Shown here piece after piece: positions 1 to 13,000 of a stretch of DNA of 64,000 nt (its first letter is position 1; the number at the start of each line of letters is the position of its first letter). Source of the stretch: Pithys albifrons albifrons (taxonomy: Eukaryota > Chordata > Aves > Passeriformes > Thamnophilidae). The stretch lies in NCBI RefSeq assembly GCF_047495875.1, contig NC_092474.1, positions 2,683,001 to 2,747,000 on the forward strand, read 5' to 3'. The notes beneath the pieces were generated by a model. It did not search any database. It saw only the letters and a list, made by a program, of their open reading frames with translations, and was not told where the DNA came from. A program made the translations under genes and the position numbers.

Positions 1-1787
1 TGTAAATGGTAATAACTGGTCCTGAAGAAATGAAATGAAAAGAGCCAGTACAAGGCTGTGTCTGGTGACAGACCTCACTTTATATTTCCCTGGAGAGGCA
101 GCAAATCTACAAATGTGACAGCCCACTTTGCAGCCCTAGAATTTGGAGATTCTTTAGGGAGTTGTCCATCAAAATCACAAACAGCTTTTTTCTTTTGTGT
201 TTTCCCCAAATTGCATCCCTTTACCAGCTCTTTAGGTGATACACAAAACAGTTTAGTTTGTCAGTCCCTTCACAGCCTATGATTAATGGTAATATCTGTC
301 CATTAGTAGCAGCAACAAAGCATTTAAGCAGAGTGAATCACTAGGACATAATAGCACTTTCCTCTGTTAAAGTTCCTTTTCTCTGCTTTTGTGCATTTCC
401 TCTGCGGTATCCAAAAATCGTTCCAGACAGGTACTGTCTCCAAGTCAGCAAGGTGAAGTCACAGCATGTTGTAAGAGACTCACCAGAGGTTTTTTTGCAT
501 TTTTTCCTGGTCTCCTTACAGCTCAGGTAGCTGCCAAGGCTCCCAGTACCTGGGCAAGAGGGCAGTGCAGGCAGAGGCATTTTTCAAACTTCAGAGACGT
601 GTTTCAGGTACCTTATTCCAGTCATTTATGGGCACTGCCTCTCCTTTGGCACCTTTGCATGGCACTGGGAGGAGAATATTAATCATGGGTCTGTTATCTG
701 AAGTAAATTGGCATTCCCAGTGAAAGCCATTCTCACACACTCTGCATCTCATGTTTGTTACGGGTTTGGCACTTACTGTGTAAAACAGGACATCATCTGA
801 ATTCAGGAATCATGTGTTGGTTTAGTAAGCAGGTGCTCATTCCCACCAGGTGAACTTGTCCATTATAAGCAGGTGATGATTTGGGTTTTTTTTAACAAAA
901 ATTGCATGTTTAGTTTGCTGATCTGATTTAGAATGGGTGTGTAGGAAAGGAAGTCTGGAATTACTATAATAATTTGTTAGTGCTTCTGCTGGTAAACTGA
1001 ATTTTTTCTTACTGCTCATCTCTGATATTTGATTAATTACCCTCCTAGAGATCAGTTTTCAGTATAAATTCCAGCTCCAGCTTGAGTTCTGCTGTTCAGA
1101 GCACAGGAGGGAATGCTTTAATGTAGTGTCACTGTGCTGGCTGGGTTCTGTTCATGTGAGAGATGGGTTCACACTATTCCTTACAGCAGGATTATCTCTG
1201 CTGTACACTTAAAGCACTAAGACTTAGTGAGATTTATAGAACTATTAAGAATGAGCTATCAGCTGTATCTCCTGGATGATAATATTCATCGTTCTGTGTT
1301 CGTACAACCGCTCCCTTGGGAAGGTCATAGAGGAGAGAGAAGATGGAATTAATGCTTTAAAAACAAGAGTGCCCCCCACACCATCAGTACCAGTGCAGGT
1401 CAGAGCTGCCAAGAGGGAATTTAAAGGGCTCTAACGAGAGTTGGAAACTGCCACAGCTCCCTGAGGGCTGAGCACCCAATGTGAGGATTCTGTGAGGTGA
1501 TTCTGCTCACTTCTGCCATTTTTCCCATTTTTGCCTCGATTACTTTCCTTTTCTTGTCAGCACTGCCCAGGAGATTGTTATGGGAGCAGGGCAGTGGAGA
1601 ACCCATTCCTCTCATCTTGTGTATCTTCCTTGGAGGTCCTGGTGAATGAACATCTGTGCTGGGGAGGCTTCTCTGCTGCCTGGATGTTTCTGATGCCAGT
1701 GCTTGGACAAATCCAGTCTTTTGTACCCCAGCCACCAATTGGCAAATTGGTGTCCCTGCCATGATGGCTTTATAATGTGGCCTCTGA
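1..1787. other. non-coding flank, probably GALNT9 intron
   Basis: No exon, RNA gene or recognisable transposon is visible here. Because the first recognisable GALNT9 exon at 14902 begins inside the catalytic domain, this stretch is most simply part of the large intron upstream of it. That is inference, since no upstream exon is in the window. Confidence 0.4.
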
Positions 1788-2904
1788 GCTCTGTGGCTGT
1801 CCATGGTACTGCTCTGTGGCTGTCCATGGTACAGCTCTGTGGCTGTCCATGGCACTGCTCTGTGGCTGTCCATGGCACTGCTCTGTGGCTGTCCATGGCA
1901 CTGCTCTGTGGCTGTCCATGGTACAGCTCTGTGGCTGTCCATGGCACTGCTCTGTGGCTGTCCATGGTACAGCTCTGTGGCTGTCCATGGCACTGCTCTG
2001 TGGCTGTCCATGGTACAGTTCTGTGGCTGTCCATGGTACAGTTCTGTGGCTGTCCATGGCATTACTCTGTGGCTGTCCATGGTACAGCTCTGTGGCTGTC
2101 CATGGTACAGCTCTGTGGCTGTCCATGGTACAGCTCTGTGGCTGTCCATGGCACTGCTCTGTGGCTGTCCATGGCATTACTCTGTGGCTGTCCATGGTAC
2201 AGTTCTGTGGCTGTCCATGGCATTACTCTGTGGCTGTCCATGGTACAGCTCTGTGGCTGTCCATGGCACTGCTCTGTGGCTGTCCATGGCACTGCTCTGT
2301 GGCTGTCCATGGTACAGCTCTGTGGCTGTCCATGGCACTGCTCTGTGGCTGTCCATGGCACTGCTCTGTGGCTGTCCATGGTACAGCTCTGTGGCTGTCC
2401 ATGGCACTGCTCTGTGGCTGTCCATGGTACTGCTCTGTGGCTGTCCATGGCACTGCTCTGTGGCTGTCCATGGCACTGCTCTGTGGCTGTCCATGGTACA
2501 GTTCTGTGGCTGTCCATGGTACAGCTCTGTGGCTGTCCATGGCACTGCTCTGTGGCTGTCCATGGTACAGCTCTGTGGCTGTCCATGGTACAGCTCTGTG
2601 GCTGTCCATGGCACTGCTCTGTGGCTGTCCATGGTACAGCTCTGTGGCTGTCCATGGCACTGCTCTGTGGCTGTCCATGGTACAGCTCTGTGGCTGTCCA
2701 TGGCATTACTCTGTGGCTGTCCATGGTACAGCTCTGTGGCTGTCCATGGCACTGCTCTGTGGCTGTCCATGGTACAGCTCTGTGGCTGTCCATGGCACTG
2801 CTCTGTGGCTGTCCATGGTACAGTTCTGTGGCTGTCCATGGCACTGCTCTGTGGCTGTCCATGGCACTGCTCTGTGGCTGTCCATGGCACTGCTCTGTGG
2901 CTGT
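1788..2904. repeat. 23-bp minisatellite, 48.6 copies
   Basis: A tandem array of a 23-bp unit, GCTCTGTGGCTGTCCATGG followed by four variable bases. There are 48 complete units (1788-2891) and a 13-base partial unit (2892-2904). The array is exactly 48 x 23 = 1104 bp, so no unit has gained or lost a base. Units differ only in the seven bases between CCATGG and CTGTGG, in five versions: TACAGCT (16 units), CACTGCT (21), TACAGTT (5), CATTACT (4) and TACTGCT (2). Since 23 is not a multiple of 3, each reading frame runs through the same 69-base cycle, and none of the six frames meets a stop in the array. The long ORFs here are therefore by-products, not genes. On the minus strand every unit contains CCATGGACAGC, the central and right part of the REST/NRSF RE1 motif. 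Confidence 0.98.
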
Positions 2905-3899
2905 AATTTCAGTCCTTGTGACTTCTTGTAACCATGTTCAGAGCTGAATTTAAGCTGAGACACCAAATGTTTTTTGTGGTTTAAAATATTAGTAATTAAT
3001 CTGAGTCTGTGGTGTTCCTGCATTAGAAGAAGCTTTTACTGTAATAGCCTTTTTTTGTAAAATGTTATTCTAAGTAGATCAGCATGCTAAAATTTGCATT
3101 GTAAAAGGTTGGTTTGGAACAAAGCAGGATCTAATGAGCATATAGTAAATCCCTTGGCTCTGCAGCAGAGCCACAATAAGCATAATAGCTCACTGAATGA
3201 ATCCCTTGCAGCCTAAAAGCTTTTTTCTTTAAAATGAAATAGCAACCCTGCAGGATTTAGTGTAGACAATATGCAAAGATCACTTAAGGGGCTGTTGTGG
3301 AAAGAGAAAACAAATGAGGATGACTCCACTTAGGGTCCTTTGAAAAGACCCTTTGTGATCACTTCATTACTCAGTCTGTTTCAATATTTTCTTCTTCAAG
3401 AATGACTTTATTCTAATTGAAGCATCAATAAATTCCACTCTTTATTCTTCCTCCCTGTGGTCTCAGCTAAAATGTCAGGAAGCATTTTATCATTTTTCAG
3501 TGTTCTCACCGAAGGTTGAGCACACAGTAGAATTTCTTTAGCAAAAGTCTGAAAGTGTGAACTAATGGTATTGCATGAGAAAGCTGAGAACTCACTCTGG
3601 GGGGAAGAAGAAGTTGGACAGCTTTTACCTTTTACTTTCACCCTGGCTTAGCTTAGGTAACCATTGAAGGGACATTCTGTTGAAGGTTCTGCCTAGTTTT
3701 AGGCTCATGTAATTTCCTGCCTGTTAGGAAATGTGCCCTTGAGTTACACACTTGCTGTCAGCCCTTTCTGCAAAGCTGGAAGTAGTTTATCTCCCAGACA
3801 CATTAGGATAGTCACCCTACAAAATATGAAAAGCATTTCCTTTGCCATTATGAAGAAAGTTAATTGAAACCAAACCATTGAGACAACGCTGAGAGGTTG
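2905..3899. other. non-coding stretch
   Basis: AT-rich unique-looking DNA with no exon-like open frame, RNA gene or recognisable repeat. Confidence 0.5.
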
Positions 3900-4048
3900 C
3901 TCATAGAGGTTGTGGACTCTCCATCACTGGAGATATTCAAAAGTTGCAGGTGCACAGTCCTGGGCAAACAGCTTTAGGTGTTGAACCTGGAGAGATTGAA
4001 CCAGGTAACCTCCAAAGGTTCCTTCCAAATTTAGCCATTCTGTGACTC
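3900..4048 (+). mobile_element. CR1 LINE 3'-end fragment
   Basis: This segment matches the 3' untranslated end of CR1 retrotransposons. Recognisable blocks are AGAGGTTGTGGACTCTCCAT, GGAGATATTCAAAAGTTGCA, GTCCTGGGCAA, and the terminal run CTCCAAAGGTTCCTTCCAA followed by CCATTCTGTGACTC. CR1 copies are typically 5'-truncated and end in a short repeated octamer of the ATTCTGTG type, which fits the right edge. Divergence from the consensus is substantial, so this is an old copy. The edges are approximate. Confidence 0.9.
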
Positions 4049-7000
4049 TCCATTTCACCTGCCACGTGCACTGATGTACAGGACTCTAAACTTGATGTAT
4101 CATTTATTTGTCTTGTTTACTTTCTGAATTCAGAAAGTTTAAATTTGAAATTTGGTGATATGAATAGAACAACACCAGGGTTTTCAAGTGTGGGTGTTTT
4201 AATTCCAGGGCCTGGCTTTAGCAGAGGATTTTAATTTTGCTTCTGAGTTGAAAATCCAATTTTTGTTTTAATTTGTTGGAGGAAATAATCCCTGTTCGCC
4301 AGAGATACCAAATGAAAATGAGTACAGGTTTGAAACATAAACCAACTCTTCCTCCTGAATGCAAAGACTGTCTTCATTTGATCACAGGTCCAAAGTCCAA
4401 ACCTGAACCTAAACTAGGTGCATATAAACCCCACCTAAATATCACAGTCTTTGGCTTTAGCTCTGCCTGAGGTGTTTCAACTACTTCACGTGATGGGATT
4501 TAATCAAATATGATCCTCTGCATTCACCTTTTTTTTTTTTTTGCTCACTGAGGAGGTGAGTTTGTTGAAGAAAAGTCACTTTCTGAAGGAGCTGTTGCTT
4601 TCTGAACAGTGTCCATGAGGACAGCCCTGGCCAGGGCAAGGAGGGATTGGCCTCAGGTCAAAAGCACCTGTAGGTCATCTGAAGGGCTGATGGTTTGTTA
4701 ACACAGGGCCTTGGAACCCTCCATGGAATGGAACTGCTGCTGGGCCAAAGGCATAGAACAACTAAGTGCCAGTTACTATTTTTAGGTGAGGCCTTCCAAT
4801 AGGAAGTCAAAGATTGACCAAGCCACACTGCAGGTATTGGCATTGCTGATAGATTGAATGTCTCTCAGTTTGTTCAGGCAGTGATCAAGTAGCTGAAGGA
4901 TTGAGGATTATACTAATCTTGATGTCTGTTAGTGGAAATTGAGACAGCAGTGACAAGTGTGGTCAATGCAGTTGTTTTATAAATGATGTTTTCTGGAAAG
5001 TGCCCCAGTTCTGTTCTCTGAGAGTTTGCTTTGTACTCTTCAAGAGGCTTTTATGGAAGTGTCATGTGAACATCTACATGTCAAGCAAGGCATCCTTACT
5101 CTGACCTTTGGTATTCTTGCTGCTCTTCTCCTGGCATCTGACAGAGAGTTTCAGTGTGGCTTGGAATGGTGCCCTGCTCAGCTCTCCAGGCTTGAGCCTC
5201 CTTAAAGGAGTGTCCAAGTCATCATTGGACTGTGACAGTGAGAGTGCTGGTTCTTGTGTTTCAGGGGAACCTTCTGAGTTGACTAGTGGGCATTGCCTGT
5301 GGTTTGTCTGGCAAAAGAGGTACTTTCCTAAGAATTCAAATGTTGCAGGAGCTGCAGATTTTCTGATGTGAGCTCAGTGTACACATGACTTTATCCCTTG
5401 TTGAGATGTGAATTTAGAGGGAAATTTTCTCTATGGTATGTTGGGATGAGTGAGGAGAAACAACCTAAAGCAATCACAGGAAGGAGAAGTGAGGCATGAG
5501 AATGACAGACTGGTCTTTAATGCTGTTTCATGTGTCCCGTGTAGATTGTATTTTTCAAGGCCAATATGTTGAATTTTAGCAGTTACAGCCCAAACAGTGT
5601 CTGTGCTGACAGATTTACAGAAATGAAGGACAGCGATTCTATTGATTTGGGAAAAAATTGACCTAATTTGTAAAACAGCAGAAAATTATTCTCATCAAAA
5701 GCATTCTTAAAGAATATGTTACGAGAAGCATTATGAGAATTACTGAACTAAGTTAGACACACCAAATTGCATTTACTCTGTACAGGAAAAATTATTTGTA
5801 CTTGCAAACCCCAACATATCTGGTACTAGACTAGAAAAAGAGATTTGCAGCCTCTTTCAGACTTGAGGAGAATTCAGAGAAAGTAGAGTTATTATCTCTA
5901 GTCTGTGAAGTTTAAGGGTTTGCCTCAAAGCAGTCTCTTTCTGTGCCTGTCATTTACGTGAGAGGAGTTGTTAACATCTCCTGGAGCATTTTGAGGTGCC
6001 AACATTCATTAATTTGCTACGAAAAACAAGCCTTTGAAAATTAAAAACTTGCCCTTAGGCTGTCCTTTCTCCCTGTTCCCATTCCTCAACCCTTCCTTGC
6101 CTGTCAGACCCCAATGCCATCCCTAAGCAATGAGACTGAAGGTGGATAAACAGTGTTCTCTGCACCTGAGGTCAGTGATACAGAACATCCCAAGAGCTGC
6201 CATAGACAGTGCCCTTGAAGTTGCCTGCTTTGTTGGTACCTTCAATCTGCCATCTCCCAAAATTCTGCTCCCTCAGTGCTTTCTGGAACTGGATCATCTC
6301 CCCCATCCTCTCCCACCAGAGGGACATGCTGACATCAAGCCCTGGGAGAGGGTTGAGTGGCTGTGCCCTGTGCAGCACGTGGTACTGCAGCTGGATCCGT
6401 GGGGATTGGCAGAGGCTCTGGGTGATTCTCCCAGTGCCTCTCTAGGACAGCTGCCCCTGAGCAGGCAGACATCCAGGGAACTTGTGCCAGCGTGGGGAGA
6501 TGGGATTGCCAGGAGCAGGCTGTGCTTTGCAGCCACGTAATCCTCAGAGCTCAGGACTGGGAATGAGGAGCGGGCGCCAGAGCCCAGTGCTGGAAGTCTG
6601 GTAGCTGTGTAAACTCTCCTCACATTTCTTTTAATTCAGCCCTGGCTGCATTACACAAGTTCTGGCCTCATGCTTAGCTCCTGCTGAGCTCTGCTTGGCT
6701 GTGGAGCCTCCTAAGCAGCTCCTCAGGGAACAGGCTTATCAGAGTAGGGGATATTTGACCACATCACTGCAGTGACAGATGAACTTCCCTAGTGGAAAAC
6801 AAGAATTCCTGAACCTTTTGGAGTTTTGGATATTTTATTCTTTGCCATCCCAGTTAGTGCACATTTGAAACCTCTGTGCAAAGCACAGCCCATGCAGGGT
6901 GGCACAGGGCAGCCTGTGCAGTGTCAGGCTGCTCTTGCTCTGAGTGCAATTTCCCTCCCCATCATCAAGACATTTCAGAGAGTCTGCAATTTTCCTTGCA

Positions 7001-10000
7001 GAAGGGAGATCTGCTTCGTACATCAAATAATCAGCTTCTTCCCTAGACATGTTTTTTTCAAAGTTGCATTATCCTTTGTAGAAGTTGTGCAAAATACGGG
7101 TTTGCGGAGATCGGATTAGTGGTAAAAGCATATGGGACATTTTTAATATCACTTTAAATCCTATCTCCTCCCTTGCATAGCAACGACTCTATTAATTTAG
7201 CAGACCTCGTTCTTTACACACAAAGTTTATCTTTACAGCCAGATAGCACTTGCTGAGCGAGAGTTTCTCTAGAACATGTTTCAATTTCTTCATGCTTATC
7301 TATTTTCTTCTGTAAGAGGGTTAACAGAAGTGTTTTATCTTCTCACTGTTGTCACATCTGAGATCTTAACTGGCTTGAGGTTCTGTGTAACCTCTAAGAA
7401 ATATGTGAAGGACAGCCTCTAAATTGGCTACTGAAGAGCCATCAGAGAAATCTAAAACATGCATCAGTTGTGTGTCTCATTGCAAGAACATTTATCGTTA
7501 CGCTGCCTTTATTTTCTGAAAGCAATTCATCTGTAAATACTGGAACACCCCAAGGGAACAAAGCTAAGAGGTCAAACTCCAATCAGCTCTGTGAAATCTT
7601 GAAGGCCAGTCAAATACCTGTGAAAAAAATGTTTCACTTTCGTATAAAGAAAAGGTGCCATTTTGAGTCAGCTGTGAAACCTCACATTGGGTGACTCTCT
7701 AAGAAGATCAAACAGCACACCCTTGAACATTGTTGTCAGTTCTGGGAAGAGCAGAAAGCTTCCAATCATTCATTGCTGGGCAACTGAAATATTGATAAAA
7801 ATAATAATTATAGAGCACTAATAGTAGTGCCAAACATACACTAAAGACTCATATGACTGCACCTACTCTGTCCTCCTTATCTCTGCTTCTCTCTTTAAAT
7901 TAAGTTCTTGCTGTTTGAGCTGGGAAAAAACCATGAGAAGAGTCTCAAGTGAAATTCAAGCCTCTGAACTCATTAGCCCTCCAACACTGCTGGGTGTTCC
8001 CAGCCACACAGGGCAGCAAGAGGAGGGGTCAGTATTGACACACCGAGGATAAGAAGACTCTTATTAACAGAATTAGCTTTAATGTGTGAGATTTTTTCAC
8101 ACTCTAAGAGCAGATTATCTGCAAACTGCTTTTAGCAGGAGCTGAGAGCAAAAAGGAAGAATTGTAACAGGGCCATGTCAGGATCAGTCAACCAAGGACT
8201 CTTTTGGGTCCTGTAATTTAAAAGGGCTGGTGAGAAGTTTGTCCTGAAACCTTTGACAAAACAAAGATCTATGGATCTTAAGATGTGATTTTTTTTTTCC
8301 TTTTTTCAACTCTTTTTTTGGTAGCTGAAAGTCTCTCTGATATAAACTGTTCTGTCCCAGCATAGAAAGGTTTTTGCTCTATAAGTGCATCATTAAATAG
8401 CACAGGCTATTTTGAGAAATGAGAGTTGTGACTTTTTTAAACTGTAATTATGGCTGCCTTTAAAGACAGTGATAAAAATGTAGTTGATGAACACAACAAG
8501 GCCATGTGTTTAATTTTTCCATATGATGTGTTTGATTATGACAGCTCCCCACTCTGTAATAGCTTCCTATGTGAAGTGAAAAACAGAGAGAGCACTTTAT
8601 CTGGCACAGCTGATTAAATATGACTCTCTAGGTGGCTCTGAGAATATGTAGTTGCAAGAATATCCATAAAACTCCATTAGAAAACAAGAAAATGTCAGGC
8701 TATAAATTACTTTGAAAAATCAGTTTTCAGTGAACTACATAAATTGCCCTTATCAGAAATGCAAGAGCCCTAAGTGTGCTATATTCATGCTAATTTTTTT
8801 TTATCTAATGTGGGCACTAGAAGAGTTGCCACATCCATTAAGGGCTGGAGGATAACTACAGAGCTCCTGTGTTTCAGATGGGAAAGGATTTTATTGTCAT
8901 TTTTCCAATGTACTTTGAAGAATCCCTTCTGATTCAGACCTTGTTGGTTCATGGCTGACTGGAGAGAGAGGCTAAAACTGCAGCATCATCTTCCTGTGCA
9001 CGTTTTTAATGTTAAGAGCTCTCTTTCTGTTTGGCTTCATCAGAGTAGGAATTTTGCTGTGCCTGCTGTACATGTGAATTTTATTTTACACTGTAGTGTT
9101 GAGGGGGCTGAAAAGGACTCAGTGGTGCCTGGTGTTGTGAATTTACTACCTGGGTTCCATGTTCTTGTGCCCTTCAGGTATTGCAACTTTTGTCAGAAAT
9201 TATTTAGACCTTTTTCACCTTGAGGAACCACAATTTAATCCGTGTGTCAGATCCTGTCACCTGGATGGTCTGTCACAGTGATTTAACCATCTTTATCTCC
9301 AGGCCACCTGCACTCTGAGAGAGGCTGGGAGTCCACTGGACCCCCTAAAGTTTGATGAGCAGGTTTTTGAGGCTTTTCCAGATGATAAATTCAAACACAA
9401 ATACTTGTGTTGAACAGGTTGTGCTTTGGCAAGATTTCTAAATGAGAATAAATACCTACTTTTAATATTGTCAGAAGGCTATGTTCTATTTTAACAACAA
9501 TGGTTTGGGGTTTCAGTTTAAACTGACCTTTCAGATTGAAATATATTAAAAGCTTTCAACATCAAGCAGATCATCTGAAAATCATCAGTAATTCAGTTTC
9601 AGTAAAAGGACAGAGATGGAGATGACAGAGCATATTTCAGTTAGTGAAAACTCCTAAAACTGGTATTATTGTTGAAAATTTTGGTCAAGAAAATTTCTGA
9701 AACATGTGGAAATTCTTTCATAATAGAAGATTTTTTTCCAGTCCTGCCATAGGTGTGTGTGGGTAGTCTAGAAGACATCCATCTCTGGTAGGCTTTGCCT
9801 TGAAAACTGAAGAAAACCTGAGATCCCTGACTGTTAAGAATTCTCATGCTGGGGTTTCATAAATCAAGGATATCTGGAGCTGCTTTAGAAACTCCTCCAT
9901 CTCTTCTGTCGCCTTTACTCAAAAAAGAAAGTTTGAAATCTGAAAGGCTACTTCTGTGAAGTGCTGCTCAGGTGGAGTTCAGCCCTGCTCTATAAAACAT

Positions 10001-13000
10001 CAGAGTCCAGTTCCAGCACAGGGCTTTTGTTCCAGGCTGTGCTGAACGGCCACGTCTGAAGCGCTGCCATGGCAGAAGTGCCAGGTGGCACACACTGCTG
10101 GGTGTTTCAGGAACAAGGGGCCCTGCTGCCATAGGTGTGTTTTGAAGCTGCTTCTTTCCATTTTCTTACTGCTGGAAGAGGCAGACTGTGATTATTCATT
10201 TCAGCAAAGAACTGTTGAAATGTCCCCAAGTTCCTGGAAAGAGATAAAGCACAGAAGTGCTATGACACCCTTGCAAGTGGTACAGTGACACTTCCAGAGA
10301 GATTGCTAACTAGGAAAAATGGGCTCAAAGCCTCAGACTATTGAACATTTCATTAATTGCTTGATTTTCTTTACCGTTACAGCGCTGGACTAACCCCAGC
10401 TCTCTTGGAAAAGTCGGCTGGTGTTAAAAGAGGTGGAGACCAATGCATTGCAAATGCTCACTCTCCTCTGGGGTTGCTTTGACATCTATAAATTTTCTGT
10501 CTTTAGAGCAATGGACAGAACTGGTGTGTCCTTTAAGAGGGCGTGAATTTGTTAGCAAAGGGTGAGTGTTTAGAAGCAAATCCCACACACACTGAAATGT
10601 CCTTTCTGTAATTGCCTGTTCTTGGATACCTCATCTCTCCAGCTGCTTAAACTAAAGGTGTATTTGGTGGAAGAACTAGTTGTAACAGAGAGTCTGAGAT
10701 TTTTTTTCTCTCTTACCAATCACTGAGGTGTTTAAACAGTGAAATTCACAGCAAGGTACAAAGTTCTTAAGGATCATGATCTTTTTTTCCAGTCTAAGTT
10801 TTCAAAGTTGAAACTGTCTCCTCAGCTTTGCCTTAATACTGATGCCATTTGTATTTTTACTTTCTGATTTTGCTTTTACTGAGATCATCTGCACCAAATT
10901 AAATAACCCTGTGCAGTCACTTCAGTGTACAAAATAATGTGATATTCAGTTTACAGAGCCCTAAGTCCATGGAGAGGGAAGAGCCCTCCCTATAATCAGT
11001 GAGAGCCTCTTGGGAGCTGCAGCTCCCTTCGTGCAAATGGCTCACCTGAATATTAAATCCCAGGATGTTTCTGAGCTCTGACATTCCCTCTGCAGGGTAT
11101 GATGCTGTTGGAAACAGGTCTCACCTGCACAGCTGGACACCACGTCAGCAATGTTCTCTCTATATATATATTGCCAAGACCTGGGAATTGATGAGCCCAG
11201 CAGTCCAGCCAGCTCTACCTCCTGCTCAATGATGACTGGCAAATTTAACTCTTTTTAACTTTATTTTTAAAAAAAAATCCTGTTGAAGATGGTAGTTTTG
11301 ACCTTCAGCAGGAAGTAGTTGTGGGAAAGTGCATTTCCTTGGAAAGTCTGTTCTTGTTTGGTGAGAGTTAAACCATGGCACTTTATTGGCCTTTGTAAAT
11401 AATGTACCCAACCTGCATTCAGAGAACTTTGCTGATTCACAGTTCAGGTCATGGCAGACAAGACAAGGTCTCATCTCACATTTTCTCTGATGCATAGAAT
11501 ATGCTGTCCAGTTTACTGTTGAATAAATAAACATTTCCCTGTAGGACAGGCATATCTCAGGTGTACAGGAATAGCTAATAATTAGTGTCAGTAAATCATT
11601 GCAGCACAAACCACAAACATTGTCATTCAGTTTGTAATTTACTCCTGATGTGGGTACTTGTTCTTCTCAATACTTAATATGTCTGTTTATAGAAAAGTTG
11701 ATTGAGATAATTAGCAGTAAAAATGCTAAGGTAACACGTCTATGGTAACATTTAAATTGCTATCAATTTTGTTTATAGCAGCCTAAAGAGCAGTGCTGAA
11801 ATTAGAAATTAGCTACAATTAGCAAATAAATTGAGCATCTCTTGGAATTACTTGATCATGTCTTAAAATGTTGCACAGTGTGATGCTCAGAGAGGCAAAG
11901 CTGCTCCCTGGGCTGCAGCTGCTGCACCGAGTCAGTGAGCACACACAGCACTTTGCTTTGCTGCTGCTGCCTGGGAGTTTCTACCTGGCCTTCCATGGAG
12001 CCTGGGCTGTTGCCTCACAATACATGTTTGCTGAGGGCATGCTGTGAAGCCAGGAAAAAAAAATAATGGATTTGTGTCTCCATGGGGAAAAGAAGGTGGA
12101 GTGTGATTTTCAGTGATGTGCACCTTTGTTAGGGAGCAGCTCAGAGAGACTGTAACACTTCCACCTCCCCAGTAAAGGAACCTTGAAACACACATTTAAT
12201 GTTGGCAACTCCATATGAGAGGAATAACTTGGGTTGGAAATGTGTTCTTATCCTAGAAAATAAGTCATAGATATGGAAGTCAGTTTTCTTGGATTGCCTG
12301 GAATGTGTTGATTCGAGGGGCCTTGGGCATCACTTTATGCTCACAGTTAGAAATAGTTTGCTTCCCCCAATAAGGCTCTTTTAGGATTCTGCTTGATAAA
12401 TGCTTTATAGAGGCATGTAATTATTTTCTGGCATAATTTCATAGTTTGATGTGGAAAGAAATGTGTTGCTTACTACTGTTAAAATTGGTAATTAAATACA
12501 GTTTTGAGGATGAAAAGAGGAGAATCCACCAATTTCAGGATCAGCCACTGAGCAGTGGGCATGGACTCTGCAGACAGGCAGTGGTTTTCTGCATTGTGTA
12601 AGTCTTTCAGTTCTGTGTCCAAGGGCAGAAGGTGCTGCTGAACCTCCCAAACTCCTCATTCAGACACAAGCTTCGAATATTCATCTGAATCTCACATGAG
12701 AGCTCTTAACTCTTGGGATCTTGCCCACTTTTGGATGCACATGTTTGATTGTACTACTGAAACTCTTCCATCTTGTATAAGTTTAAGTAATTATTGGGCT
12801 GGAAAGGGAGAATACAAGATCTTTACTCTCTATTTAGCCATGTGCTGAAAGGATGTGGGGATACAAAGTCGTGTCCGTGCTCCACTGAACAGCAACTAAT
12901 CTTTCTGAAGTGAAGCAGGAGACCTTGTCTGGCCTGACCCATTGTCAAGCAGCTGTGGCATTTATCTGGGATGTGGAGAAATGGTGGCATGATGATGTAC

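Noticed and set aside
1788..2904. Regularly spaced repeats resembling a CRISPR array
   Set aside because: There are no unique spacers; units are directly adjacent 23-mers in a vertebrate intron-like context.
1703..2947. 414-, 384- and 367-codon open frames and several minus-strand frames rich in CGCPW or MDSHRAVPWTATE repeats
   Set aside because: They are the 23-bp minisatellite read in every frame; no start context, splice sites or non-repetitive domain supports a protein.
6130..6540. 136-codon open frame
   Set aside because: No recognisable domain, overlapping open frames on both strands in a locally GC-richer patch, no splice or promoter support.
11226..11609. 127-codon minus-strand open frame
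   Set aside because: AT-rich with no domain and no conserved pattern; length is within chance for this composition.
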